Shown piece after piece: positions 36,760-48,158 of a DNA stretch of 64,000 nt. The stretch's first letter is position 1, and each line of letters opens with the position of its first letter. The stretch is from Sclerotinia nivalis (lineage: Eukaryota > Ascomycota > Leotiomycetes > Helotiales > Sclerotiniaceae). Where the stretch lies: positions 1,116,001-1,180,000 of the forward strand of contig JAPEIS010000006.1 of NCBI GenBank assembly GCA_029531795.1, given 5' to 3'. A program made the position numbers and the translations under genes. A model generated the notes under the pieces. It ran no database searches. It saw only the letters and a list, made by a program, of their open reading frames with translations, and was not told the DNA's origin.

Positions 36760-38328
36760 ATGATTTATTTGGTTTCTCTGGTGAACAAATTGGGTATCCA
36801 GGCTGTTATATGCACTTCACTAACTCTCATCTTTGCCTTTCTATTATCAAAATGGCAAAAGAACATAAAAGTTTGCAAATTGAAGAAGCAACATAGATGC
36901 AAGCTTCCAACTCAATATGCTCATCAAGATCGTGTCATGGGCTCGGATCTCACTCAACTTCGTATGGAAGCCATGAAGGAAGGAAGATTTTTCAAATTGT
37001 ATGCATCTCAATTTGAGCAATATGGAAGAACATGGGAAGAGAATTGGAGGGGAAAGCCACTGATTAACATTACAGAGCCAGCGAATGTTAAACAAGTCGC
37101 CGCTCTCTCTGTTAATGATTATGGAAAGGACCCAGAGAGAGCCAAAGCTCAGAGCCCGTTCTTCGGACCGAGTATCTTTTTGGATGGACATGTTTGGAAG
37201 GAAGCAAGAGGACTGGTTAAGCCTATCTTTACAAGGGCTGAGATATCAGATATGGACCATTTAGCATCATTCGTGGATCGGTTTATGGACCTCCTTCCGA
37301 ATGATGGTGGTATGGTTGATGTACAACCTTTGCTTCATCGATTAGTGAGTTTAATTTTCAGGATGCAACTCTGAGATCTAGTGCTAACAGTACGAATTCA
37401 GTTCCTTGATGTTTCGATGGACTTCATATTTGGAAAGTCATTGAATTCACTTGAACTCGAAGTCCCAAAAGAGTGCACGGAATTTACCCAAGCATTCAAT
37501 GAAGCCCAAAAGTGAGTGACTAAACGCAGAGAGGCAGGATGGTTTCAGTTCCGACTCTATCAATATAAAGGGGACAAGGAGTGGAAGAATGCCTACACCA
37601 AAGTACACAAATTTGTCGATCAACAAGTAGCTCGAGCACTACAAGAAACCATGAATGCGAAATCCGAACCAGATTCTCCGGTGGTACGAAGGCGTTATGT
37701 TCTCCTCGATGAAATGGCCAAGCAGATTCGCGATCCCATCAAACTAAGGTATCATGTTCTTGGGGTGTTCAATCCTGCTCGAGACACGACCTCGATCGCC
37801 GTTGGCAATACTCTTTTCCAGTTGGCCCGACATCCTCATATATGGGCGAAACTCCGTAAGACTTCACTAGAAATTGATGAACCACTGTCCTTCGAAAAGC
37901 TTAAATCTCTTGTGGACTTTAGATACGTCATACAAGAAACGATTCGTGTGTGTGGGCCCGCAGCACGGGTATGGCGTATGGCTATTAGGGATACTATCCT
38001 GCCATTAGGTGGAGGTCCAGATCAAAAGAGTCCTGTGTTTGTAGCACAAGGCACACCTGTGGTTCTTGGTACATGGAGTATGAACCACGATAAAGATATT
38101 TGGGGTGACGACGTTGAAGTATTTAACCCGGATCGTTGGAGAGGTCGCAAAGGACGAGAAGCATGGGAATTTGTCCCATTTTTGGGTGGTCCAAGAATAT
38201 GTCCAGCTCAACAGCAGGTTTTAACCTATTCAATATACCTTCTAGTACGACTTACTCAAAGGTACGAGAGTATTGAAAATTGTGATACTGTTTTTGAATC
38301 CTTGGAAAGTTTTTGTTTGGGGGTTTGA
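36760..38328 (+). pseudogene. cytochrome P450 interrupted by one in-frame TGA
   Basis: Exons 36760-37344 and 37402-38328 join in phase around a 57-nt intron and would span 503 codons, full length for a fungal P450. An N-terminal membrane helix (VICTSLTLIFAFLLSKW) precedes a basic linker. The I-helix reads FNPARDTTS (about 318-326), the K-helix ETIR (374-377), the PERF-like region FNPDRW, and the heme loop FLGGPRICPAQQ with Cys462. It resembles the CYP52/CYP539-type alkane or fatty-acid hydroxylases. Codon 233 (37513-37515) is TGA between NEAQK and VTKRREAGWFQF, a spot where relatives have continuous sequence. All other landmark residues are kept. The simplest reading is one nonsense change (for example CGA to TGA), so the enzyme is lost. 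Readthrough, a mis-called base or a missed intron are the alternatives; the 18 bp to the next AG are too short for an intron. It is next to, but not obviously linked with, the glycosyltransferase. Confidence 0.82.
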
Positions 38329-39032
38329 GAGTCGAAATGGAGTGAAGGTTGCTTTGAAAAGTCCTTAGATAGCTTGATTACATTAGCATTCGCGCTAAAT
38401 TGAAACGTACCATGCGTACCCTCCTATTAATTTTCCTGTCTTTGAAACTCATTACCCTATGCATATCATCATCATACCCCTTCAGCCAGCCACCCTACAT
38501 CCCATACACATATTGATATTATATATGCCAAATCAACCATTCATCTCTTTCCCACCGTAAATATCTCAAAATGCTCATCATTGACGGCAACTCCAGAAAA
38601 ATTCGAGCGCAGTGAGGAAATGAGGGTTTGCCCCCATTATAACTGATATGATTAGTTGAATTAGGTAAAAAAAAAAAAAAGATAAACAAAGGAAGTGAAA
38701 ACTGAGAAAATACCTACCTATTTTGACCGCAGTGAGGAAAAGAAAATAATCAATCATCATTTATATATTTATATATTTATATAACCCCGCCGATCATTCT
38801 GCCCATGTAGATTAATCCTTGAAAGATCAAATTCAAAAGCGGTGAGATTCTCCTCCGCTTATCCGTCTTGACAGAGGCCAAGAAATACTTAGCGTCTTGG
38901 TATGTACTCTGTATGGGACGAACTCCTGTATCAATCAAGAATGCCGAGTAACAAATAAAACAAAAAACAAAAAACAAAAATATCACGAATGAAAATGTTG
39001 TTGTCCTTTTCTCATACTATTCAAATGTCTGT
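38329..39032. other. intergenic
   Basis: Contains a poly-A run at about 38668-38682, TTTATATA repeats near 38759-38782, a CAAAAAA run near 38957-38980, and two copies of GCAGTGAGGAAA 120 bp apart (near 38610 and 38730). No gene seen. Confidence 0.5.
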
Positions 39033-40184
39033 ATGGCAGGCTTTCGATTCTATACTCGCCGATTGCGGGTCTTGATATCTACGACTACCATTCAGGTATC
39101 TCTAATATTCTTCCTCATATTTTTGGTTACCAGATTTGTTCTTCTTCATAACCATGATCCGGAGCCATTCCCACCAATGCCGGGACCGATAACAACGGTT
39201 GATGATCCTGCAATTGACTGGTTTAAATTCGCATATGTTCAATATGTCACCTCGCCCGAATATCTTTGTAGTGCTCTCATGCTCTGGTCTCAGGTCGAGA
39301 CAATTGGTAGTCGTGCTCAACGACTAATGTTATATCCTTCGCATTGGATACTCGAAGAAACCGATAATACTCTCCCTTCCAAACCTCTCACACCCATTGC
39401 CCGATTGTTAAAACAAGCGCAAACAGATTATTACGTTAAACTTCAACCCGTGGAAGTTTTACATCAGAATCACACGGAACAAGCAACATGGACAGATTCA
39501 TATACCAAACTTCTCGCGTTCAACCTCACGCAATACGAGCGAGTTTTACATCTCGATTCCGATGCGTTGTATATTCAGAATATGGATGAATTGTTTCTTC
39601 TCCCTTCTGCTCCAGTCGCTATGCCATATACTTATTTTGGTTCACCCACAAATTGGGCATATTCCTCTCAATTATTATTATTACATCCCTCGAGCAACCT
39701 ATTTCAACAAGCCAAATCTGCTGTGCAACATGCGGGACCGAATGAATATGACATGGATATCTTGAATACCCTATTCGCATCTCACATTCTAGCCATACCA
39801 TCACGACCATACCATCTTCTCTCGGGCGAATTCCGTCGCAAATCACATAAAGAATATTTAAGTAATGCAAAGGAAATCTGGGATCCGGGTAAGATCTTGG
39901 CAGAAGCAAAATACATGCATTTTTCCGATTGGCCCATCCCGAAGCCGTGGATCAGAGCGACGAAAGAGGAATTGAATAAATATATGCCGAATTGTGGCGC
40001 GAATGAATGGTTTGGAGCGACGGATTGTAGGGATAGGACGATTTGGCTAGGTTTGTATGGGATGTTTGCGAGGAGGAGGAAGGAGGTTTGTGGTGTGGGG
40101 TTTGAGTTGCAACAGAGGGTTTTGATTGGGGATAAAGAGTTTAAGGGTTCGAAGGGTGAGGTGGAAGTTGAAGGATTGGCATAG
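39033..40184 (+). CDS. GT8-like glycosyltransferase (Gnt1-type N-acetylglucosaminyltransferase)
   Basis: A single exon of 383 residues. It is a type II membrane protein: a short basic cytosolic start, a signal anchor at about residues 13-38 (LISTTTIQVSLIFFLIFLV), a Pro-rich stem, then the catalytic domain in the Golgi lumen. The domain opens FAYVQYVTSPEYLCSALMLW. It carries the metal-binding D-x-D in RVLHLDSDALYIQNMDELFL (Asp175 and Asp177), followed by YDMDILNTLF and a C-terminal KYMHFSDWPIPKPW, the pattern of fungal GT8 proteins related to yeast Gnt1. Two N-glycosylation sequons (NHTE, NLTQ) lie in the lumenal part. Expected role: transfer of a sugar (GlcNAc in Gnt1) from a nucleotide donor to glycans. 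The acceptor cannot be told here. The frame is intact. Confidence 0.88.
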   Translation: MAGFRFYTRRLRVLISTTTIQVSLIFFLIFLVTRFVLLHNHDPEPFPPMPGPITTVDDPAIDWFKFAYVQYVTSPEYLCSALMLWSQVETIGSRAQRLMLYPSHWILEETDNTLPSKPLTPIARLLKQAQTDYYVKLQPVEVLHQNHTEQATWTDSYTKLLAFNLTQYERVLHLDSDALYIQNMDELFLLPSAPVAMPYTYFGSPTNWAYSSQLLLLHPSSNLFQQAKSAVQHAGPNEYDMDILNTLFASHILAIPSRPYHLLSGEFRRKSHKEYLSNAKEIWDPGKILAEAKYMHFSDWPIPKPWIRATKEELNKYMPNCGANEWFGATDCRDRTIWLGLYGMFARRRKEVCGVGFELQQRVLIGDKEFKGSKGEVEVEGLA

Positions 40185-41391
40185 ATAGATGGTGCGTAAT
40201 GGCGAAGGGGGTTTGTCATAAGTTTAAACTTGGATTAGGTATTTATGAGGCTTATGGGAGTGAAGGACCATGGCGGTAGATTATTCAAGAATACTAACAA
40301 TATTACTGTTGGATCTCGCATCTAGTATACATTCATCGCCATCCCCATTGATTGACAATCACGATGGATGGATAGCCTTCAAGAACTTCAAATTCGGGTG
40401 ATTAAGTCCCCGCTTCCTCCCCCTTTCCGGCCTCACGAGACCATGCCCATACTAAACATCAAAAGGATGATTTCCAAACTGCACCCGCCTTGGCTAAGAG
40501 CTATTTAACATTACGAGTTTCCTCAGCGCTGTTTTATATGCGTTTCCGTGAACTTTTTAAATCTTTTTAACTCATCAAATTCTTATCATCAGATAATAAA
40601 GAGGATTTGACCCGCTCTATTATTCCATTCAGCGGAAACCCATTTTTATGCTGTTAGAATGTCACTGCTTTGCTTTTTGGGATACTTTTCTTGTAGGTAG
40701 TTTGGTTTCTGGATAATATACTAGAGAAAGAAGTAGGTAATCGGATTTGTATGAGCTTCTTAGGTGATAGGGTGGAGGGCTTTAAATAGCTGTTACCTAT
40801 GATCTTCCTAGGAGGTAAAGCAGAGACCTCTATATAGCTGTGAGTGCAGTGTATATGTTGAGATTTTATGGCTTTCGAGTTTTGATCATGATTTGTCAAA
40901 TTGACTACATTGACCTTGACCCAGTTAGCTATACAATTTCATTGACAGCTAATTCATGTCTCTAATTATACCATGATCATACACCAATATCGAAACCCTT
41001 CCTCTTTCGCCGTTTTCATCAACTTGAAAGCTTCAATTATCCCAATTCCTTTCATCGTATCAAACGCCTGTACCATTCATTTCCAAGAACGGTTTTATTC
41101 TAAAGATCAATTGTGTTTCTTAGAGAATAATGTGTTTGGTGCTCAAAGAGACCTCGATATGACAAAGACAAACAAAGATTTCAGAGTCCTATCAAAGTTC
41201 CATTGCATTAGAGCCCTATAATATGATAATCACAAAGAAAAAAGTTCAATTTAATAAGGAGCATCTATAATTTTGTAAATAATTGGTATGCTCAGGAGAC
41301 CGTCGGTATAGTTACCAATCAATTTAACAAACCATCACAAGAAATACCCATTCGTACATACATTCAGCTTTCAAGCTGACGTCTCTTCAAA
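40185..41391. other. intergenic
   Basis: 3' flank of the glycosyltransferase and promoter of the coiled-coil gene. Only short frames (82 codons or fewer). Confidence 0.5.
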
Positions 41392-44300
41392 ATGGCTATG
41401 GTTGAAACGACAACTCCAAACTATGCCTTTTGGCAAGAGGAGCAGCTGAGGAGATTGGACATGGAAGATTATTGGGCACGTAGGGTACAAGAGCTTGCCC
41501 CTCCCGTCAGCACACCGCAAGGGCATCTACCAACATTGGAAATGAAAAGGGATGAATGGGCCGCACTCTATAGGCCTATCATGGAAGGTATAGAGAGGAA
41601 TAAGGGAGTAATCGATAAAAATGGTATAGATTTCATTGGGCTCCAATGTGTTAAGATGAGAGAGTTACTCCTGAGAACACATCGGCAAACTCTCCAATAC
41701 CGAGCCAAAGGTCGCGTGTGGCGGGGTTTGCGAAATCGTTCCGAGCAATATCTTTTGGAGTTTCGAAGAGCTACGCAGTACTACTTTGCAAATCAAAAGG
41801 AGGGCGGAGATCAAAAAATGGATCCGGCTATTTTTCAAACGGCTGTGGCGGATTTTCATGCTGCGCTCTCTACCACTCTTAGGGTTCTTCGTGTAGCAAT
41901 GGGAGAGGAAGAGAGTCAAGTGGAAGCTAATGAAGTTGATTATGATTCGGATGGTGGGGAGCCTATCGTTAATCTGAGGATCAACTATAGCACACCTCAG
42001 CCATTCAGTGATCTTGTTCAAGGGATCATAGAGATGACCAATTTAGCACAAAAGAGAGCAATGAATAAGTCCGGGGCTATCGCCACACTTCGAGAAGAAT
42101 CGATAGAAGAGAAGGGAAGACTGCTGGAGAGAGTGAAGGAACAGACTGAAGAGATTGAAAAGTTGGAGAGACAAAGGCAAGATTTAATCAATGCACGTGG
42201 TGCCCCTCCACCTGGTTCAAATTGCGCAAGGGAGAAAGCCGAGATCGATCGTTTGGATAATGAATTGGCCAAAGCATGGGCAAAACAAGACGAACTTAAA
42301 CAACAATGTGATCAACAAACCGAATATATCGAGGCCTTGTCGAGAGGCCATAAGCCCGTAGAGGCCCGAGATGATGAAGCAGATGGTGTTCATCTATCCA
42401 ACACGATCTTTGACGAATTGTGCAAACATTTCGAAGGCTATCATGATAACGCAGAGCAATCCTTAGCCCGAGTCAAAACGCTCGAAGACAATTTGCGAAG
42501 CATTATACTTCATCCGGACGACGATCAGAGGAAAAAAATGAATCAAAAGTTGAAAGATGAATTGGCCAGCACCCAAGCTCTTATGAATGCGAAAAATACC
42601 CTCGTTTCCACTCTACGAAAACAATTAACTGATGCTAAGTTAGCTACAAAAGCATTGAGAGGAAGTCAGGATGGGGAATCGAAAAAAATGGACGAATTGA
42701 TCGCTGAAAGGGATGATGTCATTAAAAAATACGACTCGGTCATGAAGCTGGAGGCCGACTTGAAGGAGAGTGGAGCTGGCATTTCGAAGGAAGTAAGGGC
42801 CAGGCTAGAGGAAGAGTTGAATGTTTACGTAGCGAGGATCGCGGAATACGAAAAAGAGGTTTATCTTGCAAAGAAGAGCGTAGAAGATCTTCAACAACAA
42901 ATTGTGGATAGAGATGGGCAGATTAGAGGTTTGAAGGCCATGCTTGAATATGATCGTGATGCAAGCAGAGATCGACAGGAAATTCAGGATCTCAGGGAGA
43001 GAATTATCGGTATGACGCATTTTACCGACAATTTACTTGCCAAAAAGGCTATGGAGGACTATGTCGATCGGGGTGATCCAGACGACGCAGCTAATCGAGC
43101 CGATAAAAAAGAGATGGATCGTCTAAGAAAAGAGTTGGAAAAGTACAAGGATGTAAATGTTAAAGACGCCCAAGAATTGAACGAGACAATTGCAAAATTA
43201 CGAACAGAAATTGCAAAGTATCAAAAAACCATCGCTACTTTACAAGCCGCAAATGATAAATTGAGAGCGAATCCTCCAGACGATGTTGATCCCGATGGTC
43301 CTCTTGCGAAAGCCATTGATGATCTTGCGGAACGGGACAAACGCGTCACGGAATTGGGTGCTCAAATTGCCGATAGCAGCAAGAGACATGAAGAACTAGT
43401 AAAGGAGCTTCAGGCGAGACTTGACGATGCGAGATTGAATGCCAATGGTATCTCGCCCGAATGGCTGAGAGTTTTGAGGAAGAATTTGGCCGATTGTAAA
43501 AGACGGCATGAGGATGATCAAATCAGGATTGTAAGTCTGGAAGGACAGCTCGATGCTTCTGATCGACGTGGTCAGCATCAGTTGAAACAATTAGAAAGGT
43601 ATAAACTTCTTGCAAAGACGGGTGAGGGAACTGCCGCGGCGGCAAGTAAGAAACTTGATGAACAGAGAATAGTTGAGCTTGAGCTCGAGAATGAAGCCTT
43701 GGAAGAAGAGTTGGATAGGGCGGAAAAGGCAAGGGAAAATAAAGCAGCAGATGATAGAAAGGCAGCCGAAGAAATACATGAAAAGCAATTAGAGGAAGCG
43801 GCAGCTGATCAAGCACTTAGAGATGAAAGTGTTGCATCATTTGATTCCAATGAAGAAATTAACAAGGAGCACATTGCCAGAATCAAAGCTCAAGGAGAAC
43901 TACTCAGGAAACGGGATAAAGAGATCCGAGATCTCCAAATACAGTTTAATGTTGCCCAGAGAACTCAACAGAGTCTCCAGAAACAACGAGAAGGGTTCCA
44001 GCAACAGATACGAGATCTTCGAAAAGATAATAGGAGACTTCGAGAAGCAAATGCGGATTCAAATCCCGGTGCTCCAGATGAATCCGACAAAATCACCGAG
44101 TTGGAGGCCCGACTTAGTGAGCTGGAAACAGATCTCGCAACATGTAATGAAACTGGTGCTACGCTTCAATTACAGAGAGACGCAGCAATTGCAGAGAATG
44201 AGGGAAATAAGCAGAGGATGGCTGATTTACAGACAGCACATGACGCAAGTATGTTACTCCTTTTATACTTATCTTTCCTATTAGTATTATAAGTAACTAA

Positions 44301-46215
44301 CACATATTTCTTAGTGGCTGGCGAGGGTCCTAAACTTGGATTGAAACGTATCAAGACTAGAATTGCCAATCAAGCCAAAGCAACCAAGGCCAGGAATATT
44401 GCAGCTAGAGAAGCTAAAGAAGCTGCAGAAGAGGCTTCTGGGGAGGACGTTAAAAAAGGTCCGGAAGAGGCTACTAGGGAGGAGGCTAGAAAAGCTATAG
44501 AAGCTGCAGAAGATGCTGTTAGGAAGGCGCCTAGAAAAGCTAAAGAAGCTGCAGAAGAGGCTATCAGGAAGGCGGCTAGAAAAGCTGCAGAAGAAACTGA
44601 GAAATCAAAACCTCCATCTAAAGATGATGAGGATGATGAGGATGATGATGAGGATGATGAGGATGATGATGAAGGTAGTGACGATGGTAAAGGAGATGAT
44701 GGTGATGATGATGAAGGTAGCGACGATGGTAAAGGAGATGATGGTGATGATGATCAAGGGGCCGCCGGAGGGGCAGCTGAAGATGAGCCTGGGGAAGATG
44801 AGCTTGGAGAAGATGAGCCTGAAACCAAGGAAGAAACAGAAGCGGAGATAGAAGAACCTCCCGCCCCAGCACCACCTCCTGCAACCCGACGGGCCTCTAA
44901 AGCAAAGGCAAAAGAAGCACCCGCTAAGATAAAGACAGCTCAAACTAAAGGAGCCCCTAAAGACAAGCCTCATGAGTCTGAATCCGACGCCGACGAAGGA
45001 CCAGAGGAAATTCCTTCTCCGACGGGTAGAGTAACTCGAGCCAGAGCCAAGACTCTAGCGTCCATGACACCAGAAGAAAAGCGACAAAAAGCCGCTGAAG
45101 AAAAGCAGAAGCTAGAAGAGGAAGCGAAGGCGAGGGAGGCGGTTGCTCAACAGACACGGGAGGCAAAAGCATTGAAAGATGCGGAAAGGCTAGCCAAGGC
45201 CGAAGCGGCCAAGGCTGCTAAGGCTAAGAAGGCTGAAGATCTTGCGAAGAAGAAAGTTCAAAAAGCTGCAGATGATGCTAAGAAGAAAGCTAAGAAGGAG
45301 GAAGAACTTGCAGCAAAGAAAGCTAAACAAGCGGCAGATCTTGCGGCAAAGAAGGCTAAGCAAGAAGCAGAACTTGCAAAGAAGAAAGCTAAACAAGCAG
45401 AGGAGGCTGCGAAGAGGAAAGTTAAGCAACCGGAAGCAAATGTAAAGAGCAAGGTTAAGCAACAAGAAGAAGAAAATGCAAAGAAGAAAGCCAAACAAGC
45501 AGAGGATGCTGTAAAGAGGAAAGCTAAACAACAAAAAGAAGAACTTGCGGCAAGAAAGGCTAAACAAGAAGCGGAAGATGCTGCAAAGAAGAAAGCTAAA
45601 ATGGAAGAGGAGGCCGAAGATACCGACGAGAAGGAAGAGAGCGAAGAGGGGGGAGAAGGGCAAGATTTTGTATCCGATGAAGATGAAGATGAAAGTGGGG
45701 GTGGGAGTGAAGGCGGGAATGAAAATGAAGACGAAGAAGAAGAACCCGCTGCCGAACCACCTCGCAAAAAATCAAAACCCAATATAACTCGAGCAGCTCC
45801 CCCAGCACCGGCACCAAAGAAAAGAAGAGCCCCGACAAAAGCCAAAGCAGCCGCAGCTCCCACACACAAACCTGGCGAGACATTCGATATGGACGATGCC
45901 GATGAATATGAAGTCGAACCGGATCTAGAAGGAGAGGTAATCGAAACTGTATCTGCAAGCGCGGTATTTGCTGCCAAACCACGAAAATCTAGTTTCGTAA
46001 CGGTGAGACCGGCTTCAAGACCTAGTGTCACGTTTGATGAACAGAAGTATGTTCGGGAGCCAGATGAAGAGCAAGAGGATGAGTTGGTGGCCGAGGAGAA
46101 TGAGTTTGTGATACCTGAGGATGAGTTGGAGGTGATTGGGGCGAATAGGGGGTTGAAGAGAAGTTTGACGGGTCCTAATTCTCAGTCGGAAAGGTCGAAG
46201 AGAGCTAGGATATGA
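41392..46215 (+). CDS. large coiled-coil protein with acidic and Lys/Ala-repeat tail
   Basis: Two exons, 41392-44248 and 44315-46215, join in phase (GCA A|TG GCT) and give 1585 residues. Residues about 15-210 look globular, with repeated aromatic/Arg motifs (WARRVQELAPP, RRATQYYFANQ). From about 230 to 950 the protein is nearly continuous heptad coiled coil, with few breaks. The second exon starts basic (PKLGLKRIKTRIANQAKATK) and continues Ala/Lys/Glu-rich. It then has a near-pure Asp/Glu/Gly block in which a 14-residue unit (DEGSDDGKGDDGDD) is tandemly duplicated. About 300 residues of AKKKAKQAE-type repeats follow, then another acidic block. The end is basic, with SERSKRARI-stop as a likely NLS. 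This composition suits a nuclear or cytoskeletal scaffold. I recognise no family. The repeats make it prone to length variation. Confidence 0.8.
44630..44762 (+). repeat. coding GAT-rich tandem repeat, with one 42-bp duplication
   Basis: Within the coiled-coil gene, GATGATGAGGATGAT-like triplets encode an Asp/Glu run. Two 42-bp units follow, starting GATGAAGGTAGTGACGATGG, that differ by one base (AGT versus AGC). Confidence 0.85.
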
Positions 46216-46946
46216 TTGATATAGTGTTATTTTGGTTTGATATTTAGTCTCTGTTATGTTTGTTGTTTTAAGTCTTTGATGGCGTTCTTGTAGGATTTTT
46301 TTGGCATGTAAAGTAGTAAATAGTTAAGAATGACAATATAGTGTATACTTTCGCAATTTAAAGCACTCGCACTCACCATAAATCTCTTCCATAATATGCA
46401 AATAATATCTTGATTTCTTGACTACCAAACCATCCAGTTTTCAGATAGAGCAACTGAGGCAACGCCGTACAAATCATTCAGCACAGCTGTATCCATGTAA
46501 CGGTGGTGCTTGTATGGTAATCTTACAATGAAGGAAATTTTCTGAACAGATGGAGATTCCTATATAGCTTCCTTGACACTCTTGATGGATTTTTGAAGTT
46601 TGTCACCAGCCTCGGAAACGGCAGGGTGGAATGTTATTTTCATCTGCGCTATTACGAACGATGTTGCACGAAGTCTTCACAATACCAAGGCCCTTCGGAT
46701 TCCAATGTTTTGCCGAAGCATCTTGTACAATTTGTGGAATTGAGCTGCCTGGAGTGTAGGTTCCATATCCAATCGATAGAAGACGTTGGAATTGAGACAA
46801 GCAAATCGAAATATTGCCAGTTGCTATGATCTCGCACGAGCTTCACCCTTTGACAAAAATACAACTATAAAAGTATCAGCAATCAATAGTCAATGACGAG
46901 GTAGAAAATTCAAAAGGTCAACTTATACTACTGGACTAAGCGAGGC
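46216..46946. other. intergenic
   Basis: 3' flank of the coiled-coil gene. Reverse-strand frames of 60-70 codons at 46603-46864 overlap each other and are not recognised. Confidence 0.4.
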
Positions 46947-47058
46947 TCATTGACTGTCGTTCCCAAGAACTGTGTCGGAAGTATTCGCGTCGTATCCATT
47001 CAACTCAGACCGATCTGTGTTACCAACGGTTTGGTCATTATACACCACTAAGTCACGA

Positions 47059-47354
47059 ACTGTCAGTATTGTGTTCAAAACTTGATGGCATCGCAAAGGG
47101 TATATATAAGTAGGTCGGAAGACATGGATTATCACTTACACCAGCAAAACATCTTGAAATTTTTTGGACAAGATTCGCTCCCCGGAGACTTCGACAAAGA
47201 TTGCGTTCTTCAGTGGTAGGAGTCTCCAGGTTGGCTTTTGGTCATCTGTAGTATCACCCCATACACCTTCAATAGGCGGCTTATGAGCGTCGTTATTTGA
47301 GGCACCATAATCATGGGCAGGAGGACCATTTTTTGTACCCCCGCACTCAGCCAT
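47059..47354 (-). CDS. small hypothetical protein, possibly a truncated BTB-like start
   Basis: An ATG at 47354 opens 72 codons (MAECGGTKNGPP...). Its end, VSGERILSKKFQDVLLV, is reminiscent of the first strand of fungal BTB domains, where SGxxSDVTLV is common. A good donor (GTAAGT) lies just before the stop, with an acceptor ...CTGACAG at 47060. Splicing these gives VS-stop at once. The otherwise open downstream frame (RDLVVYNDQTVGNTDRSELN, to 46947) would need a one-base shift. So this is either a very short protein, a mis-seen splice, or a BTB gene broken by an indel. No function can be assigned. Confidence 0.35.
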
Positions 47355-48158
47355 AATTACTGAGAATCTTCAAAAGATACTTCCAAAGGGTGTGTAAGTA
47401 AAGGGGTGTGGAGTAAGCAGAAGACTTTATGATGAAGAAAAAATCGAGTAAACTGAGAAAGGCATTGGAAATGACTGTTGTGTGATAAAAAAGGAAGTTT
47501 GTGAGAAATGATATGCCAGGTAACCACTTTTGGTGTAAACCGCGCTGAGCAATGACGCGACCGTGGGACTCTGATTCAATGCTAACCCGACATTTGGCTT
47601 TAAATTTCCAGAAAAACTTATTGTGTTCGAGGAACCACCTGAAGAATTGAAGTTCGAAATTCTGGAGGAATATGTCAATGAATTTCGAGAATATCACGTG
47701 ATAAATGGGATCCGCTTTAAGTTGATTATCTCGTGATAACATGATTATTGATCAACAAGCTATAGTGAATGGACTGATTCACTGTAGTGCCAAAGGACTT
47801 CAAATGATAGACTGTTTCACTTGATAGACATGGCTTCATAGAAGTTGCATCACATACACTGATTACAAAAGCCATAAGTATCATAAAATAATTTTTATTT
47901 TCCTATATTTACACTAGCAGCAAAGCACTAATCAAAAAAAAATCAAAAATTAGAGTAAGTAGACTCGTAAAAGGTCAGTCCAATGAGAAACGTCGTCCTC
48001 GGGATACAAAGAAATCTTGTGTTTGTGGATAATTTCTAAGTTAGTATCCTTTCTGAATAGGTTTCAAAATGGGCGTTTTGGTTTCTTAGTGTTGCACGCT
48101 GGCAACTAAAGAAACATTTGAGAGCGGCAGGTTTCATTGATTAGGTGGAAAGACGCTT
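47355..48158. other. intergenic
   Basis: A 131-codon reverse frame (47347-47742) overlaps the start of the small gene; it is Phe-rich with no motif and is probably chance. Otherwise 3' flank of the splicing factor gene. Confidence 0.4.

Noticed and set aside
36760..40184. Secondary-metabolite cluster made of P450 and glycosyltransferase
   Set aside because: No synthase (PKS, NRPS, terpene) is present, the P450 is interrupted, and the glycosyltransferase is of the Golgi Gnt1 type.
45258..46031. Long reverse-strand frame (257 codons, Ser/Ala-rich)
   Set aside because: It is the mirror image of the Lys/Ala-repeat coding region of the coiled-coil gene; length comes from repeat composition.
47347..47742. 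131-codon reverse frame, Phe-rich
   Set aside because: Overlaps the upstream region and start of a small gene, no motif and no leader; likely an AT-rich chance frame.
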